Source: Acanthaster planci (Eukaryota; Echinodermata; Asteroidea; Valvatida; Acanthasteridae). Taken from it: a DNA stretch of 50,066 nucleotides. The translations under genes and the position numbers were made by a program. The first letter of the stretch is position 1, and the number at the start of each line of letters is the position of its first letter. This document shows, piece by piece, positions 22,482 to 34,500 of this stretch. The notes beneath the pieces were generated by a model, which did no database searches, was not told where the DNA came from, and saw only the letters and a list, made by a program, of their open reading frames with translations. The stretch spans positions 1,007,597-1,057,662 of the forward strand of contig NW_019091432.1 in the NCBI RefSeq assembly GCF_001949145.1. Direction: 5' to 3'.

Positions 22482-22598
22482 CTATCGTCGATCTAACGTG
22501 CCGTGCACTCGGAAGCGGTACAGGCAGGTGTATTCCAAGTTGCCATGGTTACTGTGGATTTTGAGCTCCACGACCGGTATGGGCTCAACATCACTTTT
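22482..22598 (-). CDS. SUN1/SUN2: SUN exon: end of SUN domain and stop
   Basis: Acceptor ggtacag after a pyrimidine tract. It encodes [20 protein letters not shown] then [18 protein letters not shown] and TAG at 22482-22484. The VELKI...[14 protein letters not shown] ending is diagnostic of SUN proteins. Confidence 0.96.
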   Translation of the reverse strand, partial: KSDVEPIPVVELKIHSNHGNLEYTCLYRFRVHGTLDRR

Positions 22599-25500
22599 CT
22601 GTACCATTTGCAGGGAAACAGAAAAAAAAGGAACACTGACGTCATTGTGATTAAAAACAAATCACACCAGAGTGTTTTAAGATGTTCACTACCATGCACA
22701 GGGTCCACGGGTCATGGGGTGGGAGGGTTCAACCTCCAACTACATTAGGTTATGGAGTGTTATTTGGATGAGGCAAATCATCTTAATTTCCAAGAAAACT
22801 GACTTGGACTTGGATGGATGTTTCTTCGGAACAACAGTTGTTCTTTCTTCCCCCTTCCCTTTTGTTGTACTTAATTGCATCCCAAACCTTGTTGACAATT
22901 TCAAGAGCACCTGATTCACTGCACAACTCACAGGATATCTTTAACAAAAGTTTGTAAGCTGTTGAAAGCACACCTTCGTTATTCCTTTACAAGATACAGG
23001 TCTCTCAGAATAGAAACTGAAAAGTCAAAAATATTTTGCAACTGTTTTGAAAACCTCCTCTTCTCTGGTTGGTTCCCCAGAGTACTCCACCATCTCACTT
23101 CAACCTTTGAACTGTCCTCTCCTGTTTGACTCCCTTGTTTCTTGGACGCCCAGTGGTAATGACACTGACTCACAACAGCCCAACGTTACCTCAATAGGGA
23201 AGAACTGCAGCGGTGAACCGTCTTGGTCATAGATGTACTCCCCAAGCAGCACGCCTTCGGTATCTTCCTCATCTTGCAGACCCTGAGATCCATCCAGTGA
23301 AAAGACACTTTAAATGCGCTTCAGAAATTCCTTCTACAATGGAATAATGGGATTAATTGTAGGACCTCTGCACTAGGTTTCCTCTACAGCATCTTTCAGG
23401 TATTCTGGGAATCAACCAAAACACCACAACATTCTTTTTCCATTGGCAGACTCTTCGTTTTTGAACAGGATAATTGGGAGACAAAGTGACAAATGCTGTG
23501 GGCGATCCCATCACAAGACCAGTCACAAGTAACAGGGAAAACACTGATAAAGGAACACTTTGGTTGTAGTTCATTTGAACACACTGTAACAACTCGGAAT
23601 GGAGGACTCGTGTTTTAGTCTCATGATGGTCTTAAAAGGCCATGGCAACAACGCTGGCGTGATGCCTGCAGTTCGCAAGGTTTTTTTCCTGAGGAAACCC
23701 ATCTGTCCCAAATGTTAGCTTACCCAGACACTGAATTCCTTGGGCGCACTCTCTATTGTTCCGGTCGGCGAGAGCGACTTGGGAATGTGCTCCATGGAGA
23801 AGGCACTGGGTTTGATGATCCCAGCCAGCTGGATGACCATGTAGCCATGGGTACCCTTAAAGGCCCAACAGTTGCCAGGCTGGACATCAGGCTGCAGGCA
23901 GGGCCAAGGAAAGTAAATAGTCCAATTATGAGAAAGACTTCTTGATTCCCGATAGAATACAGGGCATATTGTGACGGGACATTACAGGTAAAGCTTCGAG
24001 CGTTGGAAAGAAAAATCCATTTATATAACAGGTTTTGCCCTTACCCAACGTATATTAATAAGCACTGTATGCTCAGTGCTTGTCCGTGAGCTTGCGAAAA
24101 AAACCTNNNNNNNNNNNNNNNNNNNNNNNNNNNNNNNNNNNNNNNNNNNNNNNNNNNNNNNNNNNNNNNNNNNNNNNNNNNNNNNNNNNNNNNNNNNNNN
24201 NNNTCGGCATCTCCCAACGCAAAAAAAATACATCTTGAAAGAAAAATCCAAATTTGAAAGTGGCCTGTTTCATTCATTATTTAATTTTTCCAGGCTTTTA
24301 GCTGTACCCACCCAATAAGATCATATTCCAACCCAGCAACACATCTGTGACTGTGTGTGGAAACCTCTCCAGAATTATACCAGTGTATTAGTACTCTAAA
24401 GGCTACTCTGAGTAATTATAATCATAACCTCACGATACCTGTATGACTGTGCGTGGCGAGTTGGCCATGTACCAGAGCGGAATACCAAATATGCTGAGTA
24501 ACGCCGTCTTTGAGTAGTGAGTCTCTGAGCACCGAGTGCTGATAACACTCCCTCCAGCTGACTCCAGTGCGTAGTCCACCATGCCAGTCTTGTCGGCGCT
24601 GTACATGTTCAAGGCACTCAGAACAATGTGCCTCACTGCCTGCGTATCCAATTAAAAACATCAGGCACTTGACAACAGGACCGTCAACAACTGTCATACC
24701 TCTGTCTTGGATACTGTCCATTTATTGGCCCAGAACGATCACATGACATCTCATTCTACCGACAGTACGTGCACGCACACACGCGACAGAAGAGCTTTGG
24801 GAAGTTCGAGAGCGGTCCTTTAGTCAGTTTTGCATGGTACCCATGATACGTTTTGTACATAGGCTACCAGGGAATTCTGTCAATGATTGCACTCACATAA
24901 CAGACTCGTTCCTGTCTCCGCATCGTATAAGGTAATGCGGGGTCCACTAACCGGACTATATAGATGTACTCACTGGTACCCCCACTAGTTTCACATTAAG
25001 GTTTACGCACTTAAAAAAGTGAGGGAACAATGCATTTGCAGACAATATTGTTTACGCCTGTTACGTTAATTGTCCAGTTTGACTGTAGGCCTATCATCTT
25101 CTGAAATTCAGAGCTCGTTTCTTTGGATAAAGTCCTTAAGACAGAAGTATGAAAAACAATTGTTGACCTCTGTGGTGTGGGATACGATGTTTAGAACACA
25201 TAGCGCCCCGAGGCCAAGTCGAGGGCACTATGCGTGCCTGAGGGTGTTCAAAATGTCATATCCTACACCACAGCGGTCAACAATTGTTCATTGTCACCCA
25301 AAGACACAGGAATATCACCCCCAAGTCCTTCGATATCCAAAGGTGTAGAACAAAAACAGTGTATTAACCCAAAAGTATTAAAGATATCTCCCTAGGAACA
25401 GAGCCAAAACCTCTACATGTACAAATAGTTTTTCCCAAGCAAAATGTCCTTGTGGAGGATGACGCCCAAGGTGTGCTTTCCTCCCTCTTCGAGCCTGCTT

Positions 25501-28500
25501 TCTCTCAAGGTGAACCTAAAATATGCTGTTTCCCTTCCAAATTCCATTACCCTGGATATCTTTAGCCTGGTACAGTAATGAGGAATTTCCACACACTCAA
25601 AAGAATAGAGTAGGCAAACAGGCAGAAAAAGAGACCATACAGTAGCTCACTGAATGAGCAGGGCACCCCAGCAGTAAGTTCACATATTGACGTTTACCTC
25701 TTCGTCCATGTTTCCGGAGGTGCTGAGGTTGACAGTGCCAGTCGATGAGCCTTGGCTCCCACCAAACCAAGCTGAATTCCACCAGCCCTGAAACACAAGT
25801 GTAACCACTTTCCATTTCCAAAGTGTTTCCCTTTCGTTGGACCTTTGAATTTTGAAAGCAAATTGACAGTAGCTGTTCGCCGAAATTTGGGCAAACTCAG
25901 ACTATTCTTCGGACAAAGATATAAAGCTTATCTCATTGTGACCGAAATTGATCATTATCACAGAGAAGACTTCACTAGGCTTACCAGTAGCCCTGTCTTG
26001 TTCTTGCAACATTTATAGACATCCACCTGCAGCCTGGTAATGTTGGCCTTGGCTTCTTTCATATCATCCTGTATGCTGGCTCCAAGAACACCCAGACCAG
26101 CACTAAGAAAAGAAAAAAACCCAATCAGTTCATTTCCATCAGGAAGTTTCTTAATGGGCCAAATCACATTGGCAGTAATTTGATGTTTTTGTGCTCAAAC
26201 AAATTAAACTGAAAGACTGGAAACGAGAAGTTCACTTGACTCTGGGCAGTGAAAGCACAACATGTAGTTCCTTTCTGTAGAAAAATCACTGATGTGCATT
26301 GTGCACTGTGTATGACCTAGGCAATGACAGACTTTGCATAACTTTGATTCTTGAACGTACACTATATGGCATCTTCACTAGTTCCTAAAGAGAGCCTACG
26401 GGAATCCAACTCACCCTGCGCTGTGCAGAGCATTTTGTCGCATCATGTCCTCCTTAAGGCTGTTGATGTCTCCTTGGAGTCTCTGGAACCTGATGTCCTG
26501 GCCAGCTCCAACCCCTGAAGCCTTCATCCCCGCCAGAGTGGACTCCACTGCAGTGACTCGATCCAGTAATGCAGCCACAACACTTGTTGATTCTCCTTCC
26601 GCTCCTTGGAGATACAACATACCCAACAGGCTATCTGTGTCCGATTTGACTGCAGCTAGTTCTCGCTGTAATGTGACAACAGCCTCATTTGAGCTGGTGG
26701 ATTCCCTCATGGCGCCGTCTGCGAGGAACGCTGCCAGATTCTTGTCATTATCTTGGACCATCGAGGTCAGGGCACTAATCCTGGAGTCCAGGAGCGAGAG
26801 ATTCATTGGTCGGTGATCAGCATCGTAGAGTATTGCCTCGAGCTGCGTGATGGTAGCCTGCATCTTGGCTAGATCAGCTGTAAGGGTGGTGTACGATGCA
26901 GCCTCACCCACGTACGTGTTGCTCATCTCAGTCAGCTGGGCTTGCATAGTTTCAATTTGCAATCTGACATCACTAATTCGTGACTTCAAAGCCTCAACGT
27001 CACCTGTTGATGCATAGACACTCTGAGCTGCTGCAAGTTTACTGACTGTCATTTTTATGTTTGTCATTTCAATCTCCAAGTCTTCCAGCTGCTTGCGAGT
27101 TGCAAACGTCCCAAGCCTGTCCTGTCCTTGTTGCAAGTAAACAACTGTTGAATTGAGAGCAACCACGGCAGCTTTTTGATCTTCAATAGCTCGATTTACC
27201 TCACTGACACTATTGCGCAGATCCGAAATGCTGCTTGTGAACGTGCGAGTCATCTGCATTTGAGTGGTGTCGAAATAGTTGATCTGGGATTTGGCTGATG
27301 TTAGAGATTCTTTTAAGCTGTTCACCTCAGTGAGGAGATCCCTGTCTCCTTCAAGAGGCTGGCTTAGCCTTCCTGCTCCCAGATCCTCTGCTAGCTGCTT
27401 AACCATCAAGTCAGATTTGGCATTTAGCTTCTCCATGTCATGCCTAAGATCTTGAAAAGTTGCCCCTGCTTGCGATCTGTGCTCCTCGTGCCTCATTCCT
27501 ATGTCCTCCAATTGCTTCCTTAGTTGTGTTAACTGTAAATTCAGTGAATCAACGTCTATTGCGAAGACATTTAACTGCTCTTCTGCCTTTGAGATGCTTA
27601 CACGCAGCCCCTCCAATCCATTTGTGGCTGCCGTTCCGGATGCAGTACCCTGTAATGTCAAGAAGTTAGCCTGCAATGAATTAAAGTCTGATTCTAATTT
27701 GGCAAGTTTAGCATTCAGCTGCTTGAATTCGGATATCAGTGTTCCGACTTGCTGGCTTTCAAGATCACCGAGTGATGCATGTACATGTTTTATGTCTTTC
27801 TGCATTCCATCGAGCGAACCACTGAGTGTCTGGTATTTGCTCTGTAACTCTTTAAGTGAGTCCAAAGTCTTTTCACGAGAAGATGCGAAATCGTTCCTCA
27901 GAAGCTGAAGTGATAAATCTACGGCCTCTGTTTTCTCTATCTTCTCTTGCTTAGCAAGGAGGTCCCCAAACTTGGACCTCAAAGTATGGACCTCAGTCTT
28001 AACATCTGAGAATCCCAACTCAAAGGAGTTGACCCGCTCCACAAGCTGTTCCAGCTTGGCGTTACTCTGACGCTCATCTGATTTCAGCTGCTCTATGTCG
28101 TTGAGTAACCCCTTGAGTTTGGTTTCCAGGAAGGTGACATTTACGGCCAATCTCTCCTCCCAGGAGAGCACGGTGGCATGGAGGGAATGCAGTTCCCTGC
28201 GTGCATCCTTGCCCTCCTGCTGGGCTTTGTTCATTTCCAGCACCTGCTGCTCGCGGAAGCTCTCCAGCTCTGTCTGCAGACTTGCCACCTCCTTGCCATG
28301 AGTCTGCAGGTCGCTGCTCAGTCCCGCAAAGATCGCTGATCTCTCCAGCCCATCCCTCTCTGAGTCGCGCTCGCCTTGCAGTTGACTGAGCTGCAGATTG
28401 CGTAGCTGACCCTTGACTCTGGTCAGCTGACCTTCCATTGTGTTGAGGTAGAGGAGTGTGCGGTCATTTGGCCGGTCTTGTGAAGCCATCAGGAGGCCAA

Positions 28501-31500
28501 TCTGGTCTTGAAGATTCTTAATTTGGACTTCCTGATCAATCCTTAATTGTTGCATCTGAACAACAAACAGACAGACCAAGCAATTAAATTTATACACAGA
28601 TAAAAACTTTGTCTCATCTCCAGCTAAAAGTTTCTGTATGACATGAGAGATTTGAATGACCCAAGAAGTGTACCAGGGACCAGTAGACTGTCAATCCATC
28701 AAGAATATGAACCGACCCAATAACTTTATTTGTTCCAGCACTTGGCTGCAACAACTAACTGCTCCCAATAACAATTCGTACTGTAACAGCCTAACATCTA
28801 TACATGTTAAATGACCCAAATTCAAAATATGATTTGTGGCTATATCAGAGTTTATCCCATTAGCCCTCCTATGCTGAAGAGCACAGCTGTGTCATGTTGT
28901 GCACTGCACCAACTCTCCCTCACAGGAATATCAGATTGCTGCCCAACAACTGTGCTTCACTGTTTCATCTGCTTAATTGTGCAATAAACCAAATGCAGTG
29001 AAGAGGACTGCACAAAAGACTCTGGGTCATTTTGTGTTGGCAACCTTCTGTGTACACACTGAACCTGTGCATGTTTGTGTTCCATATAGAAAAAACATAC
29101 AAAAGAGAGTGACTGTGGGCACTCGTGCATATTTGTGCTGTAAAACCAAAGGAGGGTTAACACTCTGTATAACCGACAGACTGTAAAGTTGCGACAAGAA
29201 AAATCAGAATAACAATCCAATTCATCTTTGAGGAAATCTACAAAACTTTAGGAAATGTGGACTGAAATGAAAGTGTTGAACACGAGAACACAGGAAAAGA
29301 ACAACCCTTACAAATACTGTAGTTAAAATTGAAATGTCCACCGCTGAAACAAACTTTTGAACGTTGACAGGGGAAGATCTGTTCACTCACATTCAAAATC
29401 AGCTGTTTCTGTGACATGACCTCTGACTGTAGGTCCTTCAGTTGACCCTTGACTACGGCCCCTATCAAAGCCAAAAGGTCATCCTGTTTAAGGCACTGCA
29501 GGCAGCCACTGCCAGCAATGAAGGCAGCCGTGGACCCATCCCCATCAGCCTCCGAGGTGCTTCCCATCTTGCCTAGGAGCAGACCCAGCTGTTCCTCCAC
29601 AGGGTGAAGAGGGGAGTCGGTCTGGAAAACAGCAGGGAGGAGTAAAGAGACGATCACCTCATTTCTAAATCTTGTCCATCAGAATCTGCATACATTACAT
29701 TACAAAGTATTCCTTAACAAGAGAATCCAGAAAGCTATTGATTATTAAGACATTTAAGCCCTAAATAACAGGCTGGGCAGTTTTGAGTGGTTCAGTGACA
29801 AACTGACCAAAAGTTTAGACTCGTGGTACTTTAAGCAATATCAATCTGAGACACTTTACTTAATTCAAACTAACCTTTGTCTCATTCCTTGATACTGCAG
29901 CCAGTAAGAAAGGCGCTGCAGCCAACAACAAATAAGAAGCTGTAACAGATGGATTAACAAATTCCAGATTAATTATGAATGCTGGCTTCTGCTCTTTACT
30001 CAGGGAATTTTGAAACGTCTCATTTTTATAAGCACCGTTTATCTAACACTGTCCTGGAGCCAAAGAAAAGACTTGTTTTTCAAGCTTACTTCAGGTGGGT
30101 ACATAACAAATCCATAATTACTAGTTCAGGTATACAGGAAAGACTCGCAAATAGGCTGGCATGCACTACATGCTGGGAAATTTCATGAGCTTTGCAGGGT
30201 TATGAAACCGGAATCTATGTCCAATAGGATGTAGCAGAATAACATCAACACCAAAGATGACCCGTCTTTGGAGTGGTTATGCATTGTGACTTCTAAAGTT
30301 GTAACAAAAAAAGAAGCTCTCCAATTTGGACTGCAACCTTCTGAAGTAAGACAGAACTGATAAAAAGGAGGAGAGATGTCTAAAATGGAAGGGAAACCTG
30401 CAGGTGTAAATGCAGCGTATGCATGCTGACAACAAATGCCAACTAATTGAAAAAAAACCAATGCAAAAACTTAGCAGTGGGGTGGGTTGCACCACAGATG
30501 TGTCCTCCTCTGAATCTGCTATCTGTCAGAACCCAAGAAATGAACAAGTCAGAACTCAAGGAAGAAATGTGATGCCTGTGATACAACTCGGACTCACATG
30601 CTAGCGTTCCCAGCAGCAGAAAGAGACACAAGCAGCAGGATCGTCGCTTTCGCTCCTTCTCTCGCAGCATCACGGGCGTCATGGCTGCCGCCGCTGCTGC
30701 GCTACCTGCTTGACTGACTGACCCGAGGCCTAATAAAGAGGCTAAACCTCCTAGCAGCCCTAAAGTTGTCCTCCTGTTAAAAAAAAAGAGAGAGAGTGAT
30801 GTGTTGACATACACAAATGCACCGCCAAGCTTATGCCTCAACTCATGACATTAATTTGTCATCACAAAAACCATCTCCACTGGGAAAACCACCATCTTTG
30901 TTTTGATCTTTGCCTCGACCCAGACGCAAGCACACGTCAAGGCAAACGCAGTATGCCCCTTCAGCTTTGCAAGCGAGGCATAAAAAATCAATGACCTTTC
31001 GCGATCCATCTGTTTAAGCGAGTCACATTTCGCACTGACCCATACAGATAAGAACCAGTACGCTTCTTACCTTCATCAAAGGTAAATATATCGTGAAATC
31101 ATCTTGCCGATTTATAAATAAACTAGAAAACAATCCCAGTATCTTACTTGGTGAAGATGAGCCACCAGACGTCTACACACATGAGATATGTCACACAGCG
31201 ATACACTGCTATGCTAGTCAGCTGTACCAGGTTGGAACACGCGTAAGCTGTTAGAGGGATGAAAGAATGGGGAGAAATACAGTGACAGCCAAGCCTGCTG
31301 TATAAAGTAGGCAGCCCTTCATAGTCCTGTTGTAAAACTGAACTTACATGTACACCCAGATGCATTGGTCAGATTTAAACCTACTTCAGATTTCATTGAT
31401 CTTATATATACCCTAGGGGGTTAGGATAAAGTCATGGCAACTCTTTCGTTTCAAATAATGCATGTACATTCATTAAAACGCTCCACCTAAATGCTGGCCT

Positions 31501-34500
31501 AAACACTAATTAAAGGCTAGGCACTGCTTGCGCAATTGCAATTCTGACATGATCTAGACATGCTCATCTCATGCACGGGTGTATGACTTCAATACACTTC
31601 CCAGGGAAATGAATAAACATCACTAGCGGTAACAGAGACTTTCAGGTTGACAGCTAAAGACAACAGGCCCCAAAATTAAAGAGCCCATTTTTGGCCATAA
31701 AAGTAGGATTTATCCTCACTTCAGCACAGTTGAGTTAAACCAACAGAAATGTGCTTCAAGCCGTGTGCATTTTAACAGGGAAAACAGCAGTAAAACAGTA
31801 TACAATGTTTTTGCCTAGAACCGTGCTAAGACGTGACAACGGTCTTATTTAAGTGTTACCTATTCTAGAGGACACAGAACTTGTCAATGCAGTGCTTGCT
31901 GAGGTTTCAGTGGACGAGCCGTAGACAGCCCTGGCAAGAAATGTATAGGAGGTGTAGGTCACGGTGGTGATGACTGATACCAAGGAGGTCACGACGGTGA
32001 CGATGAAGGACAGGGGGAAGAACAGGGTGGAAGAAGACTGGGTGTGGTGGGAGTGGTCAACGGTGCCCCACCGGCCTGACGTTCTGTACCTCAGGCCTGA
32101 AGTCACTGCTGAGCTGGATTCAGTATCTTGATGAAAAATACAATGCTAACTTGTTAGGGAATATGAATTTTACACGATAACTATTTGATAACTATCACTA
32201 GTAACCCTATCACTATTAAGGGTGTATGTAAAATCGTATTGAAATTGGAGGATTTGGGACTGTTAGTGTTAAAACAGCGATTTTTTTCACTATTCGTTCA
32301 TACATATGGTATTTGCCCAGCATACAATGAACCAATGCGGGCAATTCAGTTTTAGTCACAAAATAGAGCATGGATGTCTAGTCTGAAATCTTTACCTGAT
32401 ATTTCACTTTCCTCATTGGCATCGAGCCCTGCAAAGACAATAATGATGTAGACACGGGAGTGAGTGGCCACTTAAAACTAAAGCTGACAACATCTAGCAA
32501 CAAGCTGAAATGTAAAAAGTTCCTATACTTTTGTACAGACCAGGTATACAAAAAAGCCGATGTTTAGGGTCAACATCTCAACAAAAAAAGCTGAAATCAG
32601 CTAAACAGCTGAATTCTCACACCCCTATGTAAACAAGAAAAGTAAGATCCATATTTAATGAAAATGCAAACTTAATCTTGATATAAACACTCAGTCTACG
32701 GCACTGCAACAAACTTTACACTTGTTTAGGTTTCTTCCATAATTTTGTTCTAAATTAAGTACTCCTTTGATTGATGAAATCCCACTCGCTATGTCATGTT
32801 AAAGATTGACTGAGATCTTCAGAAAGAGGGATGCGGTGCTCTGCAATATCTGCTTTCGCAGTGAGGCATTTAAAGACAATAACAAGTCTTCTTACCATAC
32901 ATATGATTGATTGAGTGCTCCCTCTGAACCTGATACGTTCCTCCCCGTGCCGTTGCGCCCGACCCTCGCATCACACGGGACGACGATGCCATCTGCGATG
33001 CTGATGACGCCACGGTCGATGCGGAGGACGGCCAGACTGAGTCTGCACTTGAAGTGGCTTCATCCTCCTCAAAGCGACTGCTGGAAGAAGCTGTCTGCAT
33101 GTTGGTGGTGCTGTGGCTTTCATTATGGCTCACTTGAAGCGAGGAAAGGGTCTGCGACTGGTTCACTCTACAAACAACACAATTCTTTCACTAAGTCACA
33201 ATCCTGAAACTTGGAAATTCCCGGATCCTCTGAAATCCCTAACTGTGCAGGAAACCAATGGCATATCATCAAGTGTATATTAAGTAAAAGTGGTTGTACT
33301 CCAAACTCTGGTTTCTAGCAAGGTTCTCTCATTTTCCAAGAGATGTCAAATGATCCAGAGGTGATTCCTTGTCAAAAAATGGTGAAGCTGTTTACTGATT
33401 TCATTGTTATTCTTAATTTAAGATAAAAGTACATGTATTTTGAAACAAAGACAGAAATTGTTAGCACTATTACATTCAATTCCAATTTTTTTTGGGGGGG
33501 GAACACTTCTATCTTTGTGAATTATGACTAAAGATAAGGACACAAACAGTGTGACTGAATTTCCACCCTTCTGGAGAATTGCCCCAAGGAAGTTTGGTCA
33601 TCCGTTTTCAAACAGCTGGTGGTGACAACTGGGGAGAAAATTATTCTGCAAGGTAAAAACGTCCTATCAACTTCTCTTTTGTGACAACAATCCACGTGGG
33701 CAGGGATGTTGGGATTTTCAGTGAGCCAGTCAAGTATTTCAAAAAGGCAAGGCCAATTAAGAACAAAGCACACAGGTGAGTTGACAGATGGCCGCGCTAA
33801 TAGGGTAAGACCTTACGTGCACGTATGACTATTCCTGAACGACCTCAGGTGCACATCATTTTGGGCATGTTCTGTTGGAATACTGAGCTGACAGACTGCT
33901 TCCACCTTCGTGGTTTTTACCTTGATTCATAAGAGGACTCATGCACGCCGTACTTCTTGGCCAGTCGGCTACTGCGTCTGTTGGGGCTCGCTGACACCTC
34001 TCGCTGGAGCTCTCGACGTCTGGATGCCAAGCTGGCATCTCGAACAAAAGAATCGCGGGACACCCGAGACATAATGGGAATCTCGTAGCTGTACAAGCCG
34101 TTGGAAGTATAGCTTGCACTGCCGGTTACAAGGGAAAAAAGAATTTAAACTTGCCATGCACTGCATGTTACATCCATTCAATAAAAATGAGATAACATGA
34201 CGCATGCAGTAATATTTTGGTAGAAATTATCAAAATGAAATACGGTAGCAAGCAGGTATGTGGGACGGAAAATTTGTTTGTTTTTTTATTTTTGAAACAG
34301 GGTAAAATTTTATATGTGACTTAATTCTCCATCACAAAACTCTGATATATATCCACACTAATAGGGATGCGCAGAATAATTGAATACATGAATATTTGCT
34401 TGATTGCCATGTATATTTATTTCCAACACTGAATATTGGGAGCTTAAAATCGGGGAAATAAAAAAATATTAACCCTAACAGTCCTCGATCCTTCACCTGT

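Noticed and set aside
26445-28389. Several plus-strand frames opposite the giant SUN exon
   Set aside because: They are antisense shadows of the coiled-coil exon, with Ser/Cys/Leu-rich low-complexity translation.
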